DNA of 9,076 nt from Microbacteriaceae bacterium UBA4731 (GCA_002404115.1 DHJB01000033.1:11713-20788); one strand, 5' to 3'; shown: positions 1 to 5,206, numbered from the stretch's first letter. Program-made: numbers and translations. Notes: generated from the letters alone by a model not told the origin.

Positions 1-1
1 C

Positions 2-31
2 GACGAGGCTGGCACCGACGAGGCTCGCACC
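2..31 (+). repeat. 15-bp tandem direct repeat inside the partial CDS
   Basis: GACGAGGCTGGCACC (2-16) is followed at once by GACGAGGCTCGCACC (17-31), 14 of 15 identical, and then by GATGCG, which may start a decayed third unit. The period of 15 keeps the frame and repeats the peptide DEAGT/DEART. It may continue to the left of the window. It looks like a low-complexity C-terminal tail grown by slippage. Confidence 0.6.
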
Positions 32-88
32 GATGCGCCCGGCCTCGACGACGCTGTGCTCGACACCACCACGGGCGGCGCGCGATGA
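2..88 (+). CDS. 3' end of an unidentified CDS, truncated by the window edge
   Basis: A reading frame open from the window edge gives 28 codons and then TGA at 86-88. The visible tail is hydrophilic, rich in Asp, Thr, Ala and Gly, starts DEAGTDEARTDAPG and ends TTGGAR. Most codons end in G or C, as in the neighbouring genes. Its TGA overlaps the ATG of the next gene (ATGA), the usual sign of translational coupling in an operon. The tail is too short and too low in complexity to name the protein. In relatives, as I recall them, dapB often lies upstream of this position, but the tail does not look like a DapB C-terminus, so no name is given. Frame 1 is also open to the edge, so the choice rests on codon bias and the stop/start overlap. 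Confidence 0.5.
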   Translation, partial: DEAGTDEARTDAPGLDDAVLDTTTGGAR

Positions 89-561
89 AGGGGCGGCTGG
101 CCGTCGTCCTGATGGCGCTGCTGCTGCTGTTCTACCTGGCGCTGGTCGGCTGGCGCGCCGTGTTGTTCATCCTCAGCGGCGAGCCCGTCGGCATCGTGAT
201 CGGCGCAGCGCTCATCGTGCTGCCCGCGATCGGGGCGTGGGCGCTCGGGCGCGAGCTGCTCTTCGGATTCCGCTCAGGGCGACTCGTCGGGCTGCTCGAA
301 GACGAGGGCGAACTGCCCGTTGAGCAACTCCCGATCCGCCCGAGTGGTCGGCCGGTCCGCGACGCGGCCGACGCCGAATTCCCGCAGTTCCGCGCCGCGG
401 TGGATGCCGCCCCGGAGGATTGGCGCGCCTGGTTCCGGTTGGGCCTCGCGTACGACGCCTCCGGCGACCGACGCCGCGCGCGCGGCGCCATCCGCACCGC
501 CGTCGCCCTCGAACGCGCCTCTCGCGAACCCGCAGTTGTGCGACCTCACACGGCCCCATAA
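85..561 (+). CDS. Small membrane protein with one TPR-like repeat
   Basis: 158 residues. Two hydrophobic helices (about 5-29 and 35-54) are followed by a soluble part. Residues 110-146 (from PEDWRAWFRLGLAYDASGD) fit a single tetratricopeptide-type helix pair with W, LG, Y and later A positions, so a protein-protein contact role at the membrane is likely; the partner is unknown. I recall similar small TPR/membrane proteins near dapB and thyX in Microbacteriaceae, but no function is known to me. The ATG at 85 is chosen because it overlaps the previous stop (ATGA) and begins directly with the first membrane helix. No strong Shine-Dalgarno is visible, consistent with coupling. Oddity: codons 147-158 and the TAA (559-561) lie in the palindromic element that starts at 523, so the tail REPAVVRPHTAP is probably element-derived and the original C-terminus altered or lost. 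Confidence 0.75.
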   Translation: MKGRLAVVLMALLLLFYLALVGWRAVLFILSGEPVGIVIGAALIVLPAIGAWALGRELLFGFRSGRLVGLLEDEGELPVEQLPIRPSGRPVRDAADAEFPQFRAAVDAAPEDWRAWFRLGLAYDASGDRRRARGAIRTAVALERASREPAVVRPHTAP

Positions 562-583
562 CGACCACGACTGCAGTTTCGCG
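523..583. repeat. Palindromic element, copy 1 of 2 in tandem
   Basis: The left arm CGCGAACCCGCAGTTGTG (523-540) and right arm CACGACTGCAGTTTCGCG (566-583) are inverted repeats matching at 15 of 18 positions, with a 25-nt centre. The element begins inside the 3' end of the upstream gene, and its centre carries that gene's stop codon. It lies between convergent genes (ends at 561 and 685), so as RNA it could fold and act as a bidirectional terminator or mRNA 3' stabiliser, but no T-tract follows. The same architecture is repeated 73 bp further on. It looks like an intergenic palindromic (REP-like) element; dispersal in the genome cannot be seen from here. Confidence 0.8.
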
Positions 584-595
584 GGAGCGTAACCT

Positions 596-656
596 CGCGA
601 ACCTGCAGTTGTGCGCGTTATAACCCGCGCATAACGACCACGACTGCGTTTTCGCG
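596..656. repeat. Palindromic element, copy 2 of 2 in tandem
   Basis: The left arm CGCGAACCTGCAGTTGTG (596-613) and right arm CACGACTGCGTTTTCGCG (639-656) match at 14 of 18 positions, again around a centre of exactly 25 nt. The left arms of the two copies differ at one base of 18 and both centres end in ATAACGAC. Here the centre can also pair (GTTAT with ATAAC), giving a longer, nearly continuous hairpin. The element ends 28 bp before the stop codon of the minus-strand TIGR01777 gene, so it also lies in that gene's 3' region. Confidence 0.8.
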
Positions 657-684
657 GCATCGGGGCCGGGCCGCGGGAGCAGGG

Positions 685-1575
685 TCAGGGTCGGCGCAGC
701 ATCCAATCGATGGCCTCGATCGGCGTGCGGTGGGTGAATACGAACCCGTCCGACTGCAGTTTTGCCGAGCTCACCTGCTGGTCGGCCAGCAGAAGCTGAC
801 GGGCGGCGTCCTGCAGGGCCAGCGTGAGGATCTTCGCCGGAACGGGCAGCACGAACGGACGGTGCAGCGCATCGGCGAGGGCCTTGATCACCTGGTTCGA
901 GGTGGCCGGGGTAGGCCCGACCAGGTTCACCGGGCCGGTCAGCGAAGACCCGAGCAGATGACGGATGGCGGCGGCCTCGTCGTGCAGGCTGATCCATGGC
1001 CAGTGCTGGCTGCCGGGGCCGAGTGGACCGGCCAGGCCGAGCCGCACGAGCGGGAACAGCGGGCGAAGCGCTCCGCCGCGCGCGATCACGAGCCCGGTGC
1101 GGAAGGTGACGACCCTGGTCGCCGGGGGAGCGAGGGCGGCCTCGGCCTCCCAGGCAGCGACGACCGTGGCCAGGAAATCGGTGCCGAGCGCCGACTCCTC
1201 GGTGAGCTCTTCACCCGGACGGTTGCCGTAGATGCCTGCCGCTGACGCGTTGAGCAGCGCGGCGGGCGGGCTGGCGCTCCGCCGCATGGCATCCGTCAGC
1301 GTGCGTGTCGCGTGCACCCGGGACCGGAGGATCTCCTTCCGGTACCCGGGCGTCCAGGGGAGCCGGGCCAGCGATGCGCCGGACAGGTTGACGACAGCGT
1401 CGGCCTGGTCGAGCAGGGCCGGGTCGAGCGACAGGGCCGCCGGGTCCCACCGGTGCTCCTGTGACGAGCGCGGTTCCGCGCGCACGAGGCGCGCCACCGT
1501 GTGGCCGGCCGACTCCAGCTGAGCGCACAGTTCCGTGCCGATCAGTCCGGAGGCTCCGGCAATCAGGACTCGCAT
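685..1575 (-). CDS. TIGR01777-family NAD(P)-binding protein (SDR39U1/YfcH-like, DUF1731)
   Basis: 296 residues, the usual size for the family. A Rossmann-type dinucleotide site is at the N-terminus (GASGLIG, residues 7-13), and the epimerase-like core shows VVNLSGA (61-67), SAAGIYG (111-117) and a family-typical block around GSQHWPWISLHDE (188-200). The C-terminal DUF1731 domain covers about 236-292 (RPFVLPVP, then AKLQSDGFVF). These are extended short-chain dehydrogenase/epimerase relatives such as E. coli YfcH; the substrate is not established, so only NAD(P)-dependent oxidoreductase or epimerase activity can be inferred. The protein appears soluble and cytoplasmic. It starts 18 bp after the osmC stop on the same strand, with a GGGAA-like ribosome site, so it is probably co-transcribed from the osmC promoter. 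The convergent side carries the tandem palindromes. Confidence 0.9.
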   Translation of the reverse strand: MRVLIAGASGLIGTELCAQLESAGHTVARLVRAEPRSSQEHRWDPAALSLDPALLDQADAVVNLSGASLARLPWTPGYRKEILRSRVHATRTLTDAMRRSASPPAALLNASAAGIYGNRPGEELTEESALGTDFLATVVAAWEAEAALAPPATRVVTFRTGLVIARGGALRPLFPLVRLGLAGPLGPGSQHWPWISLHDEAAAIRHLLGSSLTGPVNLVGPTPATSNQVIKALADALHRPFVLPVPAKILTLALQDAARQLLLADQQVSSAKLQSDGFVFTHRTPIEAIDWMLRRP

Positions 1576-1593
1576 GACCGCGATTCCCGTCGC

Positions 1594-2019
1594 TTACGCG
1601 AGTTCGGCCTCGATGGTGATTGGGATGCCGGCCAGAGCCTGCGAGATCGGGCAGTTGGCCTTCGCGTCCTCGGCGAAGGCCTGGAATTCTTCCTCGGTGA
1701 GGCCGGGAATCCGGGCGCTCACCAGGAGGTGGCTGCCGACGACGCCGGTTCCGGGCTGGAAGGTGACGGCCGCGGTGGTCTGGATGTTTTCCGGCGTGTG
1801 ACCGGCCCCGGCCAGAGCGCCCGCCAGGGCCATCGAGAAGCAGGCGGAGTGGGCCGCTCCGAGGAGCTCCTCGGGGTTGGTCGTGTTGGGCGTGCCCTGG
1901 GCCCGGGCCGTCCAGGTGACGGCGAACTCGGCGGTGTGGGACGAGTCGAGGGTGACGTGGCCGCGGCCGGACAACAGATCGCCGGTCCACACGGTTGTTG
2001 CTTCGCTGGTCAGTGCCAT
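1594..2019 (-). CDS. osmC: OsmC-type peroxiredoxin
   Basis: 141 residues, matching OsmC in length. Both redox cysteines are present: Cys60 in NPEELLGAAHSACFSMAL and Cys123 in KANCPISQAL. Arg39 and the Glu pair at 50-51 sit where the family keeps its catalytic Arg and Glu. OsmC enzymes reduce organic hydroperoxides in the cytoplasm: the first cysteine is oxidised and then forms a disulfide with the second, which is reduced by a dithiol donor. The NPEELLGAAHSAC motif and overall length fit OsmC better than Ohr, but the call is by eye. The gene has its own strong Shine-Dalgarno and a likely promoter, and is followed 18 bp on by the TIGR01777 gene. A DUF4395 protein and a thioredoxin-fold protein lie upstream on the same strand beyond a 272-bp gap and could be linked to its re-reduction. 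Confidence 0.93.
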   Translation of the reverse strand: MALTSEATTVWTGDLLSGRGHVTLDSSHTAEFAVTWTARAQGTPNTTNPEELLGAAHSACFSMALAGALAGAGHTPENIQTTAAVTFQPGTGVVGSHLLVSARIPGLTEEEFQAFAEDAKANCPISQALAGIPITIEAELA

Positions 2020-2025
2020 GGTGAT

Positions 2026-2032
2026 ACCTCCT
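2026..2032 (-). promoter_or_regulatory. Strong Shine-Dalgarno of osmC
   Basis: On the minus strand AGGAGGT stands 6 nt before the ATG at 2017-2019. It fixes the osmC start and contrasts with the thioredoxin, thyX, dapA and ftsK genes, which show no such site. Confidence 0.85.
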
Positions 2033-2046
2033 GGAAGTGGAACTCC

Positions 2047-2074
2047 AGCCTAATCGCCGGGTCCGTCACGTCCA
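2047..2074 (-). promoter_or_regulatory. Putative promoter of osmC and the TIGR01777 gene
   Basis: On the minus strand TGGACG (2069-2074) and TAGGCT (2047-2052) are 16 bp apart, fair matches to housekeeping-sigma -35 and TANNNT -10 boxes. Transcription would begin near 2040, leaving a leader of about 20 nt that contains the Shine-Dalgarno. No clear repressor operator was seen. Called by eye only. Confidence 0.45.
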
Positions 2075-2132
2075 GTGATGTTCTCTCGTAGCGCGATTCC
2101 GCCGAACAACGTCGGCCGCGATGCGCCGGAAA

Positions 2133-2162
2133 CGCGAAACGCGGGGGCTGCGCCGCTTCGCG
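2133..2162. other. GC-rich hairpin in the osmC-DUF4395 gap
   Basis: CGCGAA (2133-2138) pairs with TTCGCG (2157-2162), and GCGG (2141-2144) pairs with CCGC (2153-2156), leaving a 2-nt bulge and an 8-nt loop. It has the CGCGAA/TTCGCG edges of the palindromes at 523-656 but a much shorter body. It touches the next hairpin. It may be the remnant of an element or part of the 3' region of the DUF4395 transcript. Confidence 0.4.
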
Positions 2163-2191
2163 GGAGGCGCGCGCCATGCGCGCAGCTCCCG
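2161..2191 (-). terminator. Terminator-like hairpin after the thioredoxin-DUF4395 pair
   Basis: CGGGAG (2161-2166) plus GCGCGC (2167-2172) pair with GCGCGC (2178-2183) and CTCCCG (2186-2191), giving 12 GC-rich base pairs with a 2-nt bulge and a GCCAT loop. It lies about 100 nt beyond the DUF4395 stop codon, before the osmC promoter. There is no U-tract on either strand, so a classical intrinsic terminator is not proved. It could equally block exonucleases or separate the two transcription units. The remaining part of the 272-bp gap (2192-2291) holds no gene that I can support. Confidence 0.4.
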
Positions 2192-2291
2192 CGCAGCTCG
2201 ATTGTGGGGTCCGCATTCCCGCGTCTTTGCTGCGTCCAGATTGCCGCGTCTGTATTGCCTCGGCCGGACCGCCGAACAGCGCGCGTCTCGG

Positions 2292-2774
2292 CTACGCGGC
2301 GCCGGCGGTCTTCCCGGCGCGGCCGAGAACGCCGGCGCGCACGAGCAGCAGGTAGATCTGGCAGCCGAGGCAGTAGTCGAACGCTGCATTGAGGAACGCG
2401 GCGATGAACGCGGCGGCCGCGGCGGCTGCGAGGCCGTAGGGCAGTCCCACGAGGCCCAGGATGACGCCGACGAGGCTGACGAACAGCCCGACGCCCTGCG
2501 CGAAGGTCGGCGGGGCCGGGTCCTCCAGTTCGGCGGGCGGGGCCAGCCGGGGGCGCACGAACTTCTTGAACAGCAGCCCGTACGGGTGCCGCCCGGCGCC
2601 GGCGAACGCGCCCCAGGCGAACAGGGCAGCGAGTACGGCGAGCAGCAGCACAGCGGCGACGGATGTCCCGGTCAGCGCCAGGAACACCACGACCAGAAGC
2701 AGCACGGCCGTGATTGCTGCGCCGAAGCGGGGGCCGCGAGGGTCGATGCGTGGCCTAGCGGGCGTGGTGGACAT
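2292..2774 (-). CDS. DUF4395-type membrane protein with CxxC motif
   Basis: 160 residues. The N-terminus IDPRGPRFGAAITAVLL is typical of DUF4395 proteins. About four membrane helices are seen (roughly 17-37, 38-59, 91-112, 115-134), with a middle loop KKFVRPRLAPPAELEDP (70-86). A CxxC motif, Cys135-Leu-Gly-Cys138, follows the last helix (LNAAFDYCLGCQIYLLL). Positive charges in the N-terminus and the middle loop suggest both are cytoplasmic, which would place the cysteines at the cytoplasmic membrane face. The family has no established function known to me; the CxxC and the gene pairing suggest thiol-disulfide exchange. The start overlaps the end of the thioredoxin-fold gene by 20 bp, so the two are translationally coupled, and the proteins may form a complex. 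Confidence 0.85.
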   Translation of the reverse strand: MSTTPARPRIDPRGPRFGAAITAVLLLVVVFLALTGTSVAAVLLLAVLAALFAWGAFAGAGRHPYGLLFKKFVRPRLAPPAELEDPAPPTFAQGVGLFVSLVGVILGLVGLPYGLAAAAAAAFIAAFLNAAFDYCLGCQIYLLLVRAGVLGRAGKTAGAA

Positions 2775-3201
2775 TGCTGCTCCCGGTGAGGTCGTCGAGG
2801 TGCCTGGCGATCCCGGCGCGGTGCGGGACCCCGCCGATGCGGGCGCGCACCCGGCCGGAGCCGTCGAGGATGAGCGTGGTCGGCGTCTGCAGGATCGCGA
2901 ACCGGTTGGCGAGGTCGGCCCGGTGCGTCAGGTTCACGTCGAGGTGGGCGACGCCGGGGCGGGAACCGGCCACGCTGGAGAGCAGCCTGGCCGTGCCGGG
3001 GCAGCGCGCGCAGAGTTCGGTGGAGAACTGGAGCAGCGTCGCGGTGTCACCGAACGGGACGTCGCTGGCGACATCCGTCGGCGTGAGCACCACACCGGCG
3101 ACCGGCGCGATTCGGCCCTGACGCGAACGCCAGGCCACGCCGAGGGCGGTCGCTCCCGCCACGAGCGCCAGGACGACGGCGAGCGCGGTGAGGGGGTTCA
3201 T
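2755..3201 (-). CDS. Membrane-anchored thioredoxin-fold protein
   Basis: 148 residues. An N-terminal helix (about 4-24) acts as membrane anchor and is followed by an Arg-rich stretch (25-30). The thioredoxin fold covers about 52-140: strand TATLLQFS, active-site Cys64-Ala-Arg-Cys67, strand VAHLDVNLT (84-92), and the cis-proline loop LQTPTTLILDGSG (Pro107). The cysteines fit a thiol-disulfide oxidoreductase. The arginines just after the helix suggest, by the positive-inside rule, a cytoplasmic domain; a TlpA-like exported topology is the alternative. The start codon at 3199-3201 lies 7 nt behind a TAGCGT box and has no Shine-Dalgarno, pointing to a leaderless mRNA. It is followed by the overlapping DUF4395 gene and diverges from thyX across 115 bp. 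Its partner could be the DUF4395 CxxC or OsmC; this is inference. Confidence 0.82.
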   Translation of the reverse strand: MNPLTALAVVLALVAGATALGVAWRSRQGRIAPVAGVVLTPTDVASDVPFGDTATLLQFSTELCARCPGTARLLSSVAGSRPGVAHLDVNLTHRADLANRFAILQTPTTLILDGSGRVRARIGGVPHRAGIARHLDDLTGSSNVHHAR

Positions 3202-3208
3202 GAGCGTA

Positions 3209-3214
3209 ACGCTA
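3209..3214 (-). promoter_or_regulatory. -10 box of the thioredoxin-DUF4395 operon, probably leaderless
   Basis: TAGCGT on the minus strand stands 7 nt before the ATG (3199-3201), the spacing at which the transcript starts at or next to the start codon. No convincing -35 was found. A 7-bp inverted repeat, GCGTAAC (3204-3210) and GTTACGC (3251-3257), brackets the upstream region and overlaps the -10 box, so it may be an operator. Confidence 0.5.
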
Positions 3215-3262
3215 CCCGCGCGACGCTGCGATTCCGGTGTGTGACGACAGGTTACGCAGGGA

Positions 3263-3300
3263 GGTGGCGGCGAGCCACGGCTCGGCGGGAGCGCGCCACC
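3263..3300. promoter_or_regulatory. Inverted repeat over the thyX -35 region
   Basis: GGTGGCG (3263-3269) and CGCCACC (3294-3300) are perfect inverted repeats, with a second pair CGAG (3271-3274) and CTCG (3281-3284) inside. The block ends 3 bp before the thyX -10 box, so it covers the place of the -35 and could bind a regulator. It lies upstream of the expected transcription start and would not be in the mRNA. At this GC content a chance occurrence is possible. Confidence 0.3.
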
Positions 3301-3303
3301 GGG

Positions 3304-3309
3304 TATCGT
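3304..3309 (+). promoter_or_regulatory. -10 box of thyX, probably leaderless
   Basis: TATCGT stands 7 nt before the GTG start of thyX at 3317, and no Shine-Dalgarno lies between them. This supports both the GTG start and a leaderless mRNA. Confidence 0.5.
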
Positions 3310-3316
3310 TTAGGCC

Positions 3317-4054
3317 GTGCCTGAGATTCAATTTCGTTCCGATGTGACCGTAGAACTGGTTCGCTCCAGCGCCCACGACTCCGACGTGCTGTTCGCCGCA
3401 CGGGTGTCGACGCAGGGTGAACACACCCTCGAGGAGAGCCGCCTGGAGGGCACGGAGACCGAAGTCGACCAGAAGCGCGACCGCGGGCTGATCAATTACC
3501 TGATGCGCGACCGCCACGGTTCCCCGTTCGAGCACAACTCGATGACGTTCTACGTGCAGGCGCCGATCTTCGTCTTCCGCGAGTTCATGCGTCACCGCAT
3601 CGCCTCCTACAACGAGGAATCCGGCCGCTACCGCGAGCTGAACCCGGTCTTCTACGTGCCGGCAGCCGACCGGAACCTCCTCCAAATGGGCAAGCCGGGG
3701 GCCTACGACTTCCTCCCCGGTTCCGCCGAGCAGACCGCCCTGGTCGAGCAGCAGACCCGCGACGTCTCCCTACACGCCTACACGGCATACCAGCGGATGC
3801 TCGAGGCCGGCGTCGCCCGCGAGGTCGCGCGCATCATCCTGCCGCTGAACATCTACTCCTCGATGTACGTGACCATGAATGCTCGCTCGCTGATGAACTT
3901 CCTCAGCCTGCGCACGAAGCGAGAGGGCACGCACTTCCCGTCGTTCCCGCAGCGGGAGATCGAGATGTGCGCGGAGAAGATGGAAGACGTCTTCGCCGAG
4001 CTCATGCCGCTCACCTACGCCGCCTTCAACGCGAACGGACGCGTCGCGCCCTAA
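3317..4054 (+). CDS. thyX: Flavin-dependent thymidylate synthase ThyX
   Basis: 245 residues, the usual size for actinobacterial ThyX. The diagnostic motif RHRxxSxNExSxR is complete as RHRIASYNEESGR (92-104). Further marks are RHGSPFEH (66-73) in the substrate/FAD region and LSLRTKREGTHFP (196-208) near the C-terminus, with the conserved Arg199. ThyX is an FAD-containing homotetramer that methylates dUMP to dTMP with methylene-tetrahydrofolate and NADPH, releasing tetrahydrofolate; it is unrelated in sequence to ThyA. No thyA is in this window, but the rest of the genome is unseen. The GTG start at 3317 is chosen because the encoded MPEIQFRSDV matches the family N-terminus and lies 7 nt behind a -10 box. 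It is followed by a palindromic element and dapA, which has its own promoter, so thyX may be transcribed alone. Confidence 0.97.
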   Translation: MPEIQFRSDVTVELVRSSAHDSDVLFAARVSTQGEHTLEESRLEGTETEVDQKRDRGLINYLMRDRHGSPFEHNSMTFYVQAPIFVFREFMRHRIASYNEESGRYRELNPVFYVPAADRNLLQMGKPGAYDFLPGSAEQTALVEQQTRDVSLHAYTAYQRMLEAGVAREVARIILPLNIYSSMYVTMNARSLMNFLSLRTKREGTHFPSFPQREIEMCAEKMEDVFAELMPLTYAAFNANGRVAP

Positions 4055-4069
4055 CCCGCGCCGGCCCCG

Positions 4070-4150
4070 CGAATTCGACGGAGATTTTGGCGTTTTCGCC
4101 CGATTTACGGCTTCCTGCCGCTCTTGGGACCAGAATGTCCGTCGAATTCG
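4070..4150. repeat. Long palindromic element with two internal hairpins (thyX-dapA gap)
   Basis: CGAATTCGACGGAGATT (4070-4086) and AATGTCCGTCGAATTCG (4134-4150) are inverted repeats matching at 16 of 17 positions. The 47-nt centre contains two smaller perfect hairpins, GGCG-TTTT-CGCC (4089-4100) and CGGC-TTCCT-GCCG (4108-4120). Together they allow a branched, cloverleaf-like or cruciform fold in either DNA or RNA. The element begins 15 bp after the thyX stop codon and ends 40 bp before the dapA -10 box. It could terminate thyX transcription, but no T-tract follows, and the form suits a mobile or dispersed palindrome. Confidence 0.8.
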
Positions 4151-4189
4151 GCGAGGATGCCGGGGATGCCGCTGATCACGGCGAGACGC

Positions 4190-4195
4190 TAGCCT
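4190..4195 (+). promoter_or_regulatory. -10 box of dapA, probably leaderless
   Basis: TAGCCT stands exactly 6 nt before the GTG start of dapA at 4202, with no Shine-Dalgarno between. In actinobacteria this spacing places the transcription start on the start codon. The -35 region is not recognisable. Confidence 0.55.
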
Positions 4196-4201
4196 GTAAT
4201 C

Positions 4202-5179
4202 GTGTCTAACTCTTCGAATCCCTTTGGTCAGGTGCTTGTTGCGCTGGTGACTCCGTTCACCACCGACGGCGAAGTCGACTGGCCCGCGGTGGAAAAGCAC
4301 ATCGACGATGTGATCAACGCCGGAGCCGACGGCATCGTCGTCACCGGAACCACGGGCGAGACGTCCACCCTCACCGACCCGGAGAAGATCCGCCTGGTCG
4401 AAGTGGGCAAGTCCGTCGCGGGCGGACGCGCCAAGATCATCACCGGCGGCGGGTCCAACGAGACCGCGCACGCCATGCAACTCGCCAAGCAAAGCGAGAA
4501 GGCCGGCGCCGACGGCAACATGATTGTGACGCCGTATTACAACAAGCCGACTCAGGCCGGCGTGCTCACCCACTTCCGCATGATCGCGGATGCCACCGAC
4601 CTCCCGGTGATCCTCTATGACATCCCCGGGCGCACCGGCATCCCGATCGAATATGCGACGCTCCTCCGCGCGGCGAAGCATCCCAACATCCTCGCCGTCA
4701 AGGACGCCAAGGGCGACCTTGCCCAGGTCAGCCGGGTGCTCAACCAGACCGACCTGATGTACTTCTCCGGCGACGACCCCAACGTGCTGCCGCACCTGTC
4801 GATCGGGGCGACCGGGCTCATCGGCGTGACGGCGAACATCGCGGCGACGCCGTATCGCCAGATGGTCGACGCGGTCAACGCCGGCGACCTCAAGACGGCA
4901 ACCGCCGCGCACAAGCAGCTCGAACCGCTCGTGCGCGCCGTGATGACCCACGTGCCCGGCACGGTCGCGACCAAGTACATCCTGCACGGGCTCGGCCGCA
5001 TCGGCAGCCCCCGCGTGCGCCTTCCGCTCGTCGGCCCGGAGGAATGGGAGGCCGCCCAGATCGAAGACGAGATCGACCTGGTCACGGGCATCCCGGGCGT
5101 CGACTTCTCCAACTTCCGGCCCGACCGCAACGCAGCAGCCGGTGGCGCGCTGCCGAAGATCGCCGGCACAACACGCTAG
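4202..5179 (+). CDS. dapA: 4-hydroxy-tetrahydrodipicolinate synthase DapA
   Basis: 325 residues. A class I aldolase-type TIM barrel that condenses pyruvate with aspartate-semialdehyde, the first step of the lysine/meso-diaminopimelate branch, in the cytoplasm. Residues match the E. coli enzyme with an offset of six: Thr50-Thr51 in GTTGE, Tyr113 in TPYYNKP, Tyr139 and Arg144 in LYDIPGRTG, and the Schiff-base Lys167 in AVKDAKGD. The carboxylate-binding loop GSNETAHAM and the FSGDD motif are also present. It is about 30 residues longer than E. coli DapA, mainly through a C-terminal extension that ends in a low-complexity tail (AAAGGALPKIAGTTR). The GTG start at 4202 follows a -10 box by 6 nt. 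The gene is followed 31 bp later by rnj, so the two probably share a transcript. Diaminopimelate supply also serves the cell wall. Confidence 0.97.
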   Translation: MSNSSNPFGQVLVALVTPFTTDGEVDWPAVEKHIDDVINAGADGIVVTGTTGETSTLTDPEKIRLVEVGKSVAGGRAKIITGGGSNETAHAMQLAKQSEKAGADGNMIVTPYYNKPTQAGVLTHFRMIADATDLPVILYDIPGRTGIPIEYATLLRAAKHPNILAVKDAKGDLAQVSRVLNQTDLMYFSGDDPNVLPHLSIGATGLIGVTANIAATPYRQMVDAVNAGDLKTATAAHKQLEPLVRAVMTHVPGTVATKYILHGLGRIGSPRVRLPLVGPEEWEAAQIEDEIDLVTGIPGVDFSNFRPDRNAAAGGALPKIAGTTR

Positions 5180-5200
5180 AAGTTCACGCACTCATCCCCT

Positions 5201-5206
5201 AGGAGG
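5201..5206 (+). promoter_or_regulatory. Shine-Dalgarno of rnj, deciding its start
   Basis: AGGAGG ends 4 nt before the ATG at 5211. It argues for that ATG over the in-frame GTG at 5142, which would add 23 residues, lies inside the dapA coding region and has no such site. No separate promoter is obvious in the 31-bp gap after dapA. Confidence 0.85.

Noticed and set aside
523..656. CRISPR-like array, suggested by repeats at a regular 73-bp spacing
   Set aside because: Only two units, each an inverted repeat with a partly conserved centre, and no cas genes; the spacing is that of tandem palindromes.
212..997. 261-codon minus-strand frame spanning the TPR gene, the palindromes and the TIGR01777 3' end
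   Set aside because: Arg/Pro/Ala-rich shadow that ignores the gene boundaries and includes both palindromic elements; no homology recognised.
2121..2789. 222-codon plus-strand frame over the DUF4395 gene
   Set aside because: Antisense to a good four-helix membrane protein; Gly/Arg/Glu-rich composition without a domain.
4070..4150. tRNA gene, suggested by the cloverleaf-like fold and 81-bp length
   Set aside because: The outer stem is 17 bp rather than 7, there is no T-loop GTTCRA or CCA end, and no anticodon arm with proper loop size.
4055..4201. Lysine riboswitch before dapA
   Set aside because: The dapA transcript probably begins at its start codon, leaving no leader; the palindrome lies upstream of the -10 box and does not resemble the lysine aptamer.
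3770..5191. 473-codon open frame on the minus strand opposite dapA and the thyX 3' end
   Set aside because: It runs antisense through two well-identified genes and across their intergenic palindrome, with no domain or ribosome site. It is a codon-bias shadow.
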